Positions 52,361-60,745 of a stretch of DNA of 64,000 bases are shown one piece after another. Position 1 is the stretch's first letter; each line of letters begins with the position of its first letter. The translations under genes were made by a program, and so were the position numbers. Source of the stretch: Corynebacterium falsenii (GTDB taxonomy: Bacteria; Actinomycetota; Actinomycetes; Mycobacteriales; Mycobacteriaceae). The stretch covers positions 496,001 to 560,000 of the forward strand of contig NZ_CP083646.1 in the NCBI RefSeq assembly GCF_020099275.1. Direction: 5' to 3'. The notes below the pieces were generated by a model. That model searched no databases. It saw only the letters and a program-made list of their open reading frames with translations, and had not been told where the DNA came from.

Positions 52361-53835
52361 TGCTGGATTCGGTGAACACTCAGCAGCCCCAGACCGCACA
52401 CCGCAGCGGCAACCCCATCGGCAGCCCCAACCCCAGCGGCGTGATGATCCTGCGCGGCCACGTCCTCACCCCTCTCGCCCAGGGCTCCGCAGCACTCCGA
52501 CAGGGGCAGGTGAGATGGGGAGAGGCTGGTGGCGTCGAGATCAAAGATATTCCCGACGGAGCCATCGCCATCGACACCGCCACGGGCACGATCGAAGCCG
52601 TGGGAGACTACGCCAGCGTGCGTGCGGAGTGCGCGGAACAAGCAGCGGACCAGGTAACCGTGCGCGACCACCGTGGCTGCTTCCTGCTGCCTGGGTTCGT
52701 GGACTGCCATGTGCATTTCCCGCAGCTCGATATGGTGGCCTCCCCGGGCGAAGAGCTGCTCGGCTGGCTGAACACCTACACGTTCCCCGCCGAGCAGGCT
52801 TACGCCGACCGCGCCTTCGCCGAGGCGAAAGCAGACGTGTTCGCGGATGCACTCATCGCCCACGGCGTGACCACCGCCAGCGTGTACGCCACCAGCCACC
52901 CCCACTCCGCGGCCGCCATGTTCCGCGCTGCCCAGGCCAGGGACATGCGCGTGATCTGCGGCAAAGTGTGCATGGACCGCAACGCCCCCGAGCCGCTGCT
53001 GGACACCCCGGACACCGCCTACGCCGACAGCCGTGCGCTCATCGAAGCGTGGCACGGCGTGGGCCGGTTGGAGTACGCGATCACGCCGCGATTCGCCCCC
53101 ACGAGCTCGCCTGCGCAACTGGACGCGCTGGGAGAGCTGGCGCGCGAGTTTCCCACTGTGGTGATCCAGACGCATCTGGCGGAGAACCGCGGCGAGGTCG
53201 AGTGGGTTCGCGAGCTGTACCCGGAGGCTGCCGACTACACGGATGTGTACGCCAGCCGCGGCCTGGTCCGCGAGCGCAGCATCCTGGGGCACTCGATCTA
53301 CCTGTCGCCTGCTGAGCTGCACCGCATCGCGGAGACAGGGGCGGGGTTGGCTCACTGTCCGTCGTCTAACTTGTTTTTGGGGTCTGGTTTATTCGACGCC
53401 ACAACGGCCTGGAACGCGGGCGTCCGCGTGGGGCTGGGATCGGATGTCGGTGCTGGGCCGAGTCTGTGGGCGCCGTCCGTGGCTGCGGACGCATACAAGG
53501 TGTCGCGGCTGCTCGGCACCCCGGTGAACGCGGGGCAGATGCTGTACCTGGCGACGCTCGCCGGCGCGGAGGCGCTGGGTGTGGATGCGCACGTGGGGAG
53601 CCTGGAGGTGGGCAAGGATGCGGACGTGCTGGTGGTGGATCCGGCGGCGTGTCCGGCGCTGGCGGCGCGGTTGGGCGGTGGTGTGTCTGGGGACGCGTGC
53701 AGTGGTGCTTCCGGTGGTGGCCCTGGTGGGAGCACCGAGGAAGCGCTGTTCGCGACGTTCCTCCTTGCCGACGAGCGCGTCCTTCGCGAAGTCTGGGTGC
53801 ACGGGCGACCGGCACGTGCCGTGGAGCGCGGGTAG
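52360..53835 (+). CDS. guaD: Guanine deaminase
   Basis: A 491-residue amidohydrolase that deaminates guanine to xanthine. The metal motif HVHFPQ is at His117/His119 (PGFVDCHVHFPQLDM), followed by TPRFAPTSS (near 242), QTHLAENRGE (near 268) with its zinc His, ILGHSIYL (near 308) and GLGSDVGAG (near 360) with the catalytic Asp. The protein is some 40-50 residues longer than common GuaD enzymes because of a low-complexity N-terminus that includes the motif-encoded peptide GEAGGVEIK and a Gly-rich loop near the end. The start overlaps the reductase stop, so the two are coupled. It makes xanthine, yet no xanthine dehydrogenase is present here. Confidence 0.92.
   Translation: MLDSVNTQQPQTAHRSGNPIGSPNPSGVMILRGHVLTPLAQGSAALRQGQVRWGEAGGVEIKDIPDGAIAIDTATGTIEAVGDYASVRAECAEQAADQVTVRDHRGCFLLPGFVDCHVHFPQLDMVASPGEELLGWLNTYTFPAEQAYADRAFAEAKADVFADALIAHGVTTASVYATSHPHSAAAMFRAAQARDMRVICGKVCMDRNAPEPLLDTPDTAYADSRALIEAWHGVGRLEYAITPRFAPTSSPAQLDALGELAREFPTVVIQTHLAENRGEVEWVRELYPEAADYTDVYASRGLVRERSILGHSIYLSPAELHRIAETGAGLAHCPSSNLFLGSGLFDATTAWNAGVRVGLGSDVGAGPSLWAPSVAADAYKVSRLLGTPVNAGQMLYLATLAGAEALGVDAHVGSLEVGKDADVLVVDPAACPALAARLGGGVSGDACSGASGGGPGGSTEEALFATFLLADERVLREVWVHGRPARAVERG
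52517..52538 (+). repeat. Dispersed GTGGCGTCGA motif, extended copy
   Basis: A longer copy near the 5' end of guaD, GGGGAGAGGCTG before GTGGCGTCGA, encoding GEAGGVEIK in a stretch that looks dispensable for the fold. Confidence 0.6.
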
Positions 53836-53883
53836 CCCCATGACACTATGCACCATGACACTATGCGGAAGCGGCAGGCAATA

Positions 53884-54948
53884 ATGAATGAACACATCAC
53901 TGAAGAGAGGATCGAGGTAATGGCATCGGGAACGGCATCGGGGAAGGGCGAGACTGGCGGCGTCGAAGCGTTTAATCACGCCCCTGAGCGGCAAGCTGTT
54001 TCGCTGCTTGAACCGCTTTTCTGCAGCGCGCAGCTGGCCGAGCAGGTGGTGGCGGCGCGTCCTTTCGCAACGGCGGATGATGCCGTCGACGAAATGAAGG
54101 AATTGCTCCGTGACCTGCCCGAAGATGCCATTTTGGAAAGCGTCAATGCGCATCCTCCGATTGGTGGTTCGGTGGAGAAGGGGTCGCTGTCGGAATCGGA
54201 GCAGTCGGCGGCCCTGGGTGATCAGGGCGCAGGTGGCGAAGGCGGTGGTGAAGGCGATGGTGCTGATCCCCTCACCACGATTCGCGCACTCAACGAAGAG
54301 TACCGAGGGCGCTTTGGCTACACGTTCCTCATTCGTGCGGCGGGGTTGACGGCAGGGCAGATCTTGGCCAACCTCGAGCAGCGCCTCACCAACACACCCG
54401 AAGCTGAGTGGAGTGAGGTGCTGGGCAACCTTGCGGCAATCAATGAGCTGCGGATGCGGCAGATGCTGGAGTCTCTGGGTGTGACCGGCCCGACGCTATC
54501 AACTCATGTGCTGGACACATCCACTGGGCTTCCGGCGTCTGGGGTGCATTTCGAGCTGCAACTGATTCAATGGGTCAGTGGTGGTAGCGGTACCAGCAGC
54601 GATAGCAGTGCCAGTGCCAGCAGTGCCATCGCCAACAGTGCCAACAGTGCTGAGGAAAGTGCAGGTGTCGGCAGCGATGCGACTGTCAATCCTGGTCAGT
54701 CGGTAGTGGAGAGCGGAGAGACCAACGCTGACGGCCGTTTCTCCTTCGCCGATCGCTTGGGGGCCGGCGTGTACAACCTGCGGTTCGACACGGACTCTTA
54801 CTTTGCTGCACGCGGTATTCGTGGACTGTATCCCTGGGTCGATGTGACGTTCCGGGTGGACGATGTGGACCTCGGTGCGGGGGCGTCGCATCTCCACATT
54901 CCATTGCTGCTGTCCCCATACGGCTACTCAACGTACCGCGGGTCCTGA
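53884..54948 (+). CDS. Fused OHCU decarboxylase / HIU hydrolase (UraD-UraH)
   Basis: A 354-residue two-domain enzyme. The N-terminal part (about residues 35-195) is the UraD decarboxylase that turns OHCU into (S)-allantoin, with the catalytic His in NAHPPIGG (about 88-95) and the conserved FGYTFLIRAAG later. The C-terminal part (about 205-354) is transthyretin-like HIU hydrolase: STHVLDTSTGLPASGV, TNADGR and the closing HIPLLLSPYGYSTYRGS. Together they process the product of urate oxidation, although no urate oxidase gene is recognised in the window. The two domains carry low-complexity inserts (Gly/Glu-rich near 118-128, Ser/Ala/Asn-rich near 230-262). The start could also be ATG 53920. Confidence 0.9.
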   Translation: MNEHITEERIEVMASGTASGKGETGGVEAFNHAPERQAVSLLEPLFCSAQLAEQVVAARPFATADDAVDEMKELLRDLPEDAILESVNAHPPIGGSVEKGSLSESEQSAALGDQGAGGEGGGEGDGADPLTTIRALNEEYRGRFGYTFLIRAAGLTAGQILANLEQRLTNTPEAEWSEVLGNLAAINELRMRQMLESLGVTGPTLSTHVLDTSTGLPASGVHFELQLIQWVSGGSGTSSDSSASASSAIANSANSAEESAGVGSDATVNPGQSVVESGETNADGRFSFADRLGAGVYNLRFDTDSYFAARGIRGLYPWVDVTFRVDDVDLGAGASHLHIPLLLSPYGYSTYRGS

Positions 54949-54969
54949 GCGTGAGCGCCGGGCTTCAGA

Positions 54970-55056
54970 TGTGACAATGTTGTGTTTTGTCGAAATTCAC
55001 TTTGCAAAACCCCAGGTCGAAATTTTTGTAACCCCTCAAAACACAACATTGTCACA
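54970..55056. repeat. 87-bp inverted-repeat element 1
   Basis: Perfect 20-bp arms, TGTGACAATGTTGTGTTTTG and its inverse complement, flank a 47-base centre. It lies 21 bp after uraD-uraH. Element 2, of identical length, lies 119 bp downstream; the arms differ in sequence but keep base pairing. Confidence 0.8.
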
Positions 55057-55175
55057 AGTGAAGCACCGCTGGCGGTGAGAAGGCGGAGGGTTCAGGCGAT
55101 TGGAGGTCTTCAAATCAGCGTGCAGATCAGCGCGGCACGGTCTGGACCGACGATCCGGAAAACCCAGCAGGGACA

Positions 55176-55262
55176 TGTACGAATGCCGTGGTTTGTGGAT
55201 TTCGCGGGCACAAAAGACCAGATGGTCAAATGTGCTACCTCACAAAACACGGCATTCGTACA
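55176..55262. repeat. 87-bp inverted-repeat element 2
   Basis: The arms are 22 bp (TGTACGAATGCCGTGGTTTG then TG) with one mismatch, around a 43-base centre that holds a smaller palindrome, GACCAGATGGTC. It ends 15 bp before the stop of the convergent monooxygenase gene. The total length equals that of element 1. Confidence 0.8.
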
Positions 55263-55277
55263 CGCAGAGCTCGCTGC

Positions 55278-56903
55278 CTAGTAGCGCGGCTGCTGGGGGT
55301 ACCAGGGGTCGCCTTCTTTGTGGCGACCCACATTGGTGACTTCGACATGCTCAAAAGCCTTGAAGTCCTCGAAGAAATCGTCCCAGTTCTCGGCCATAAT
55401 GTCCGTGGCGATGCGCGCGGACATTCGAGTAATACCTGCATAAATGCCGGAAAGCTGGTTGCCCGCAAGGCCATGGGAAGCCCGCGCCCCGGTAGAGAAG
55501 TGGTACAGCCGGGGAATGTATTCGGCCGGATCGGCGCCAGCTTCAGCCTCAACCCCAACCTCTGCCTCAGCCTCAGCCCCAGCTTTCGGCTGGAACTGGA
55601 ACCCATCGCCCAAGTACGGGCACTTGCCCATCGGGTGCCCCGCAGCAGGGGAGTACTGATCACTCCACAGCTGAATGTCGCCCACGAACTCCTGCAGCTC
55701 CGGCCGCAGGGCCAGATCCACGGTGTAGCCCGTTGCGGAGATGATGAAGTCGACCACGGTGACGTCGCCGTGATTGTCGGTGACCAGCAGCTCCTCCGTG
55801 CCACCTGTGCCACCAGCGGCGTCACCATCCGAGATCACCTCAATCGACTGAATCGTGGTGCCCTCATGGAGCGAGAAGTTGTCGAAGGCGAACGCGCGCC
55901 AGATGCTCGCTTGCGTCGGCGGCTGGGGAAGGCCGCCGTTGAACAGGCCAAACTCCCACTTTTTGTCGTCCGGCAGGTCGAAGAAGCGCTCCTGCATGCC
56001 GGGGAACTCCATCCACCGCAGCGAGTTCTTCGTGGCGACCTGCGCCGAACGCTGGAACAAGGTCACCGACTCCGCGCCTGCCTCCAAGGCCGTACCCGCG
56101 TTGTCGAAGCCGGAAGCGCCGCCGCCGACCACTAACACTCGCCGCCCTTCGAACTGCGAGAAGTCGATCATGTCCTCGGTGTGCACCCAGAACTTATGCG
56201 GCAGCTCACGGATTAAAGATGGCACGAAGGCTCCGCCGCCGCCGTCGAGCCCCAGGGCGAAAATGACCCGTTGCGCGCGGTACTCCACGCCCTCACTACC
56301 GCCGTCGCCGTCGCCGTCGCCACCGCGCCGCGCCCGAACGGTAAACGCCCCACCCGGCTCGCTCGGTGGCAGCACTTCCGTCACCTCTGTTTCAAAGTCC
56401 ACATCCGCGTCGGTGACCGTGCGGTACCACTCCAAGTATTCGTGCCAGTCCAGCCGCGGCACGAGCGTGGTGTGCTCCCAGGCTTCGTCCCCGTACTTCG
56501 CCCGGAACCACGACTCAGTGTGCAACGAAGGCACATCCAACTCGATGCCTTTCATATTCTTTGGACTCCGCAGCGTGTGCATCCGCGCGTACCGCGACCA
56601 GCATCCGATGGAATCGGCTGGGGCGGCGTCGAGAATCTTTACCTTCCCGATTCGGTGCCGTTGCAGCGCGAACGCGGCCCCGAGCCCCGCCTGTCCACCG
56701 CCGATGATGAGCACGTTGTACGCGCCGTCGGAGGGGTCGGGTACCCAGTCGTGGTTGTGGCCGAGGATTTCCATTTCGCGCCGGGCGCCGGCCTCTAGTT
56801 CCTTTAACCTCGACGCCGCCCTCATCCCATCAATCGCCGGCGGGCGTTGGTCGGCTGGCAAGGTATGCCGGTGGACCGTGGGCTTGGAGAGGCTGGTGGT
56901 CAC
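55278..56903 (-). CDS. Class-B flavin monooxygenase-like protein
   Basis: A 541-residue flavoprotein with two Rossmann motifs: FAD-binding GGGQAGLGAA (residues 68-77) and NADP-binding VVGGGASGFDNAG (near 254-266). A distinctive stretch, RYARMHTLRSPKNMKGIE, lies near residue 104. An N-terminal extension of about 60 residues and acidic/alanine repeats (AEAEAEVGVEAEAGA) are also seen. It resembles class-B monooxygenases and not the p-hydroxybenzoate-hydroxylase class to which HpxO belongs. Convergent with the uraD-uraH gene and at the end of the purine block, it is one candidate for the missing urate-oxidising enzyme. Its gene lies downstream of emb on the same strand with a 156-bp gap. Confidence 0.8.
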   Translation of the reverse strand: MTTSLSKPTVHRHTLPADQRPPAIDGMRAASRLKELEAGARREMEILGHNHDWVPDPSDGAYNVLIIGGGQAGLGAAFALQRHRIGKVKILDAAPADSIGCWSRYARMHTLRSPKNMKGIELDVPSLHTESWFRAKYGDEAWEHTTLVPRLDWHEYLEWYRTVTDADVDFETEVTEVLPPSEPGGAFTVRARRGGDGDGDGGSEGVEYRAQRVIFALGLDGGGGAFVPSLIRELPHKFWVHTEDMIDFSQFEGRRVLVVGGGASGFDNAGTALEAGAESVTLFQRSAQVATKNSLRWMEFPGMQERFFDLPDDKKWEFGLFNGGLPQPPTQASIWRAFAFDNFSLHEGTTIQSIEVISDGDAAGGTGGTEELLVTDNHGDVTVVDFIISATGYTVDLALRPELQEFVGDIQLWSDQYSPAAGHPMGKCPYLGDGFQFQPKAGAEAEAEVGVEAEAGADPAEYIPRLYHFSTGARASHGLAGNQLSGIYAGITRMSARIATDIMAENWDDFFEDFKAFEHVEVTNVGRHKEGDPWYPQQPRY

Positions 56904-57059
56904 GATGAGCTCCTGATCATTCGAGGGAAAAGCCGCGCGGAAGGCGTGTGCGTTCCGCGATTGCTTTCACCCTAGGAGCGCTGTGAGTCGTGCGAACTAC
57001 GGTTTTGTTAATACCGCGTTACCGGCCCCAGCCAGCTCAGCGGCTCCGGCCCCAGCGCC

Positions 57060-60000
57060 CTACGACGAGAACTTCATCGGCCCCGGGTACCACAGCCCGG
57101 ACCGCGTCACCGTGGTGACATCGAGCTTCGCCGGCTTCGGCGCCTGCCCCGTCACGGAGTGGTAGGTGTAGAGCCGGTCGAGCACGCCCCAGTCGCGCTG
57201 CCAGTCGTTGTTGAGGTACGTCGGAACCTCGTTCGGCTGGGTGGTCATCTGCATGAGGCCGATGGAGCCACCGCCGGCGTAGTCCATCACCGGCGTGTGC
57301 GCGCGGCGGGCGCTGTGGTCCGGCGAGATGCGGAACTTCGGCACCTCGGCCACGCCTGCCCAGTGGTGGTAGTTGCGCTGGCAGGGGAACTGGAAGGCGG
57401 TGGACCAGTCCAGCAGGCCCGGTTCGTTCTTGCCGAGGTACTGGTTCAGGCCCTCCATTTCGGGAGCGCGCGGCGGCGTGAACGCCAGCCACTGGTCGGG
57501 CGTGAGGTTCGTGTCCACGGCGACGATGCGCATGTCGGTGGCGTCTTGCGGCACCACGGACATGGGGATGCGCATGTTGCGCCACTCCGGCCCGGTGCCG
57601 ATGTCGAGCGGCACGTAGTCGCTGATGACCTTGAACTTCCCGTTCGGTTCCTTCTCGCCGAACTGGACCTTCATTTCCTGGCCGTACTGGAACACGCCGT
57701 TCATGTCGTTGTGTGCCATGCGCCCGGCGGCAGTGAACACGATGAGCGGGGTGTCGGCGTTGCGCGGCGGCAGGGTGTACCACTTGGTGGTGGTCTGCGC
57801 GGGTTCCTGCAGTCCGTCGCGGTAGCTGCCGACCACGGGGATCTTGTTGCCGTCGATTCCGAAGGGCAGTTGCGCGTAGGAGCCGTTGATGCCGGGGGTC
57901 TTGCGCGTGCCGCCGGTCGTGCCGGAGTCGTTGGGGTTGCTGGAGGCCGTGGGTGCGGCCTCGTTGTTGTTTGTCTTCTCGGGGCTATCTTGGTTCGACG
58001 CCTCAACGTCGCCCGTTCCCGACTTATCCGTTCCGGAGCCGGCGGTCGTGTTGCTGCTATCGGAACTGGAGAACTGGTCTCCTTGGGTGGTGGCGGTGGC
58101 TGCCTCCGAGGAGCCTTCGGAGCCGGCTTGGATCTTGGCGGGGATGTTGTTCGGCTTGAAGCCGGTGCTGCCCTCGGTGGTGAGGGAGTCCTTGAGCGGG
58201 CTGCCGTCGGCGACGGGCAGGAAGGAGTCGTTGGTGTTCTTCTCCACGAGCACGTCACTGGCCAGGTTGCAGGTGTTGCCTGTGAGGGCCTCGACGTTGC
58301 CCTTGCCCACGGTGTATGCCGGCCATTGGCCAATGAAGCCCTTGGTGAGGGAGAGCAGGGTGAAGACCACCACGATGCTGGTGAGCACACCGATGGGCGC
58401 GGCCGCGACACCGTTGAATCGGCGGAGGCGTTTGCGCTCGGCGGCGTCGATATCCCGAAGGTCCTGGGTGGTTTCGGCGCGGGCGTGGCGGGCGTCGGAG
58501 AGAAAGCCGACGAGCACGCCCCACACGAGCACCAGCAGAGAGAGGGCGAGCATCACGGAGGAGGCCTGGATGCCGCCGAGCTGGATGGTCTTGTCCCACC
58601 ACGGCACACCGTAGGAGCTGATGTACCACCAGCCGTTGGTGCCGGCGAGGGTGAAGGCGAACAGCAGCAGGGAGGCGCCGATGAATAGGATGCGGTTGCG
58701 CCGCGAGCGTAGGGCAACGTGGCTGGCGGCCACGGCGGCGAGGCCAGCGAGGGCTGCGCCGATGCCGGCGTACACGCCGAAGTGGTGGGTCCACTTGGTG
58801 GGCGCGAACGTCATGAAGAACATCGTGCCCAGGATGATGAGCGTCAGGCGGGTGGATGGGCCCTTGGCCGCACCGGGCACGCGCCCGCCGTTGCGCAGCA
58901 TGGAGGCGATGACCACGGCGAAGCAGAAGAACAGCATGAGCATGCTGAAGCGGCGGGGGAAGCTGCCGTCCACGGTCTGCTCGAGGAGCGCTTCGTAGCG
59001 CAGGTATTCCTGGTACCAGGGCACGGATGGGCCGATGGCGCTGCGTACCTTGATGGCTTCCATGACGGTGCGGAAGGTCTGGTCGGCGAACACGGCGATG
59101 AGGATGGCCGTGCCGGAGGCCAGGAACGGGGCGATCTGCGCCAGTACTGCGACGATGGAGGTGGAGCGCTTCGAGCCCTTCGGGGCGCCGAGCATGGGCA
59201 GGCGGCGGATCACGATCTTGATGAGCGAACCGAGCGATGCCAGCAGGGCCGCGACGGCCATGAGGCCCGTGGGTCCGGCGCCGAGGGCCAGGGTGGCCAG
59301 GATGGTGCCGATGGCGGCGGGGAGCAGGCGGCGGGTGGCGATGGCGCGCTCGAAGGAGACCCAGGCTAGGAGGCTGAACATGGCGATGATCGGCTCGGGG
59401 CGGGTGCCGTTGTTGTACGTCATCCAGAACAGCAGGAACATGCTGGCCATGGTCCAGTGGGCCACGCGCCGGGAGTTGATCTTGGTGCCGAGGCGGGGCA
59501 TGACTTCGCGCGAGAGCACGAGCCACGTGATGATGCCCGCGATGAGGGAGGGCAGGCGCATCCAGATGGAGGCGGTGGACACGTGGACCATGAGGCCCAG
59601 CAGGTCGTAGTACGGGGAGCCGAAGGGAGATTCGGGCACACCGAACCAGCGGTAGAAGTTGGCCATGTAGCCGGAGGATTGGGATTCCTCGGCCATGGTG
59701 AGCAGGTAGCCGTCGTCGGCGGTGTTGGCGCCCACGAAGTACCAGGCGAGCAAGACGAAGCCCACTACGGCGTCCAGCGGGCGCGGCTTCCACCAGTTCT
59801 TGTGCAGGAAGCGCCCGGAGCGGCGGCGGCCGTCCATGGCGTCGATGCGGTAGAGGGCCCACAGGGACACGAGGGTGGCGAGGATGCCCAGCCACATCGC
59901 GAGCGTCTTAATCAGCGAGGGCGAGGTGGTGAAGCGGGAGTCGACCTTGACGTCGACTTTCAGTCCAGCAGCTTCCGCAGCCTGGGTGTTGGCTGGGGTG

Positions 60001-60590
60001 TTGTCCATCTCGGAGTAGATGCCCGTGAGCATCGGCCGGATGTCATCGTTGATGGTGGAATCGTAGGGCTGACCATCGGGGCGGTCTGCGTCGGGGATCC
60101 ACACGTGTGTCTTCGTGGAATCGCTGGTGATGCGCAGCACGGCGTTGGCGGGGAGTTTGCTCAGGTCATCCTTGGGGATGCTCAGCGGCACCACGTTGCG
60201 GATGACCACATCTAGGCCGTTGTCCGTGGAGCGCACGAAGAGGCCGCGTAGCGTGGCCTCTTGTGCGTCTTGGGGCACGGTGGAAAGCACCGTGGTCGCG
60301 CCCGGGTTAAGTTTTGTTGTCTCTTCAATCGGCAGCGAGATGTCCAGGTCCTGCGGGACGTAGGACATCAGCGGGGCCGTCACGGAGGTGAGGTCCCCGC
60401 CCTGCGGCCAGCTGAAGCTGGCCTGTTCCTGCTTGACGGGCAGGAATGGGATGGAGAGGAAAAGGAAGAATCCGAGGAAGCCGGAGATGATCGAGATCAG
60501 CTTGATCCGGCGGCGCTTGTCTGCCGCGCCGCTGTCTGCGGAATCGGAAAACCCTTCTTCTGTTCGTTTCTGCTGCTGGACTGTAGACAC
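57060..60590 (-). CDS. emb: Arabinosyltransferase (Emb family)
   Basis: A 1176-residue GT-C membrane glycosyltransferase that extends the arabinan of arabinogalactan or lipoarabinomannan from decaprenyl-phospho-arabinose. There is an N-terminal membrane helix, a large extracytoplasmic domain, a core of about 12 helices, and a C-terminal carbohydrate-binding domain (ending WYPGPMKFSS). Corynebacteria usually carry one Emb, the target of ethambutol. A Ser/Thr/Asn-rich insert of about 75 residues (about 820-900) in the C-terminal region is unusual. Translation starts at a GTG. It lies 156 bp downstream of the AftA-like gene, an arrangement conserved among mycolate-containing actinobacteria. Confidence 0.95.
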   Translation of the reverse strand: MSTVQQQKRTEEGFSDSADSGAADKRRRIKLISIISGFLGFFLFLSIPFLPVKQEQASFSWPQGGDLTSVTAPLMSYVPQDLDISLPIEETTKLNPGATTVLSTVPQDAQEATLRGLFVRSTDNGLDVVIRNVVPLSIPKDDLSKLPANAVLRITSDSTKTHVWIPDADRPDGQPYDSTINDDIRPMLTGIYSEMDNTPANTQAAEAAGLKVDVKVDSRFTTSPSLIKTLAMWLGILATLVSLWALYRIDAMDGRRRSGRFLHKNWWKPRPLDAVVGFVLLAWYFVGANTADDGYLLTMAEESQSSGYMANFYRWFGVPESPFGSPYYDLLGLMVHVSTASIWMRLPSLIAGIITWLVLSREVMPRLGTKINSRRVAHWTMASMFLLFWMTYNNGTRPEPIIAMFSLLAWVSFERAIATRRLLPAAIGTILATLALGAGPTGLMAVAALLASLGSLIKIVIRRLPMLGAPKGSKRSTSIVAVLAQIAPFLASGTAILIAVFADQTFRTVMEAIKVRSAIGPSVPWYQEYLRYEALLEQTVDGSFPRRFSMLMLFFCFAVVIASMLRNGGRVPGAAKGPSTRLTLIILGTMFFMTFAPTKWTHHFGVYAGIGAALAGLAAVAASHVALRSRRNRILFIGASLLLFAFTLAGTNGWWYISSYGVPWWDKTIQLGGIQASSVMLALSLLVLVWGVLVGFLSDARHARAETTQDLRDIDAAERKRLRRFNGVAAAPIGVLTSIVVVFTLLSLTKGFIGQWPAYTVGKGNVEALTGNTCNLASDVLVEKNTNDSFLPVADGSPLKDSLTTEGSTGFKPNNIPAKIQAGSEGSSEAATATTQGDQFSSSDSSNTTAGSGTDKSGTGDVEASNQDSPEKTNNNEAAPTASSNPNDSGTTGGTRKTPGINGSYAQLPFGIDGNKIPVVGSYRDGLQEPAQTTTKWYTLPPRNADTPLIVFTAAGRMAHNDMNGVFQYGQEMKVQFGEKEPNGKFKVISDYVPLDIGTGPEWRNMRIPMSVVPQDATDMRIVAVDTNLTPDQWLAFTPPRAPEMEGLNQYLGKNEPGLLDWSTAFQFPCQRNYHHWAGVAEVPKFRISPDHSARRAHTPVMDYAGGGSIGLMQMTTQPNEVPTYLNNDWQRDWGVLDRLYTYHSVTGQAPKPAKLDVTTVTRSGLWYPGPMKFSS

Positions 60591-60745
60591 GGGTGTTGAT
60601 TCTATGCGACGACACCAGGCATTCCGAACTGCTCTAGCTGAAAAAAGCTAACCGTGATGGATACAACATCATCGCAGCATCATCTCAGCATCATCTCAAC
60701 ACCGTCGCAGTCCGCTGGGGGAACTGTGCGTGGGACGGCCGGGGA

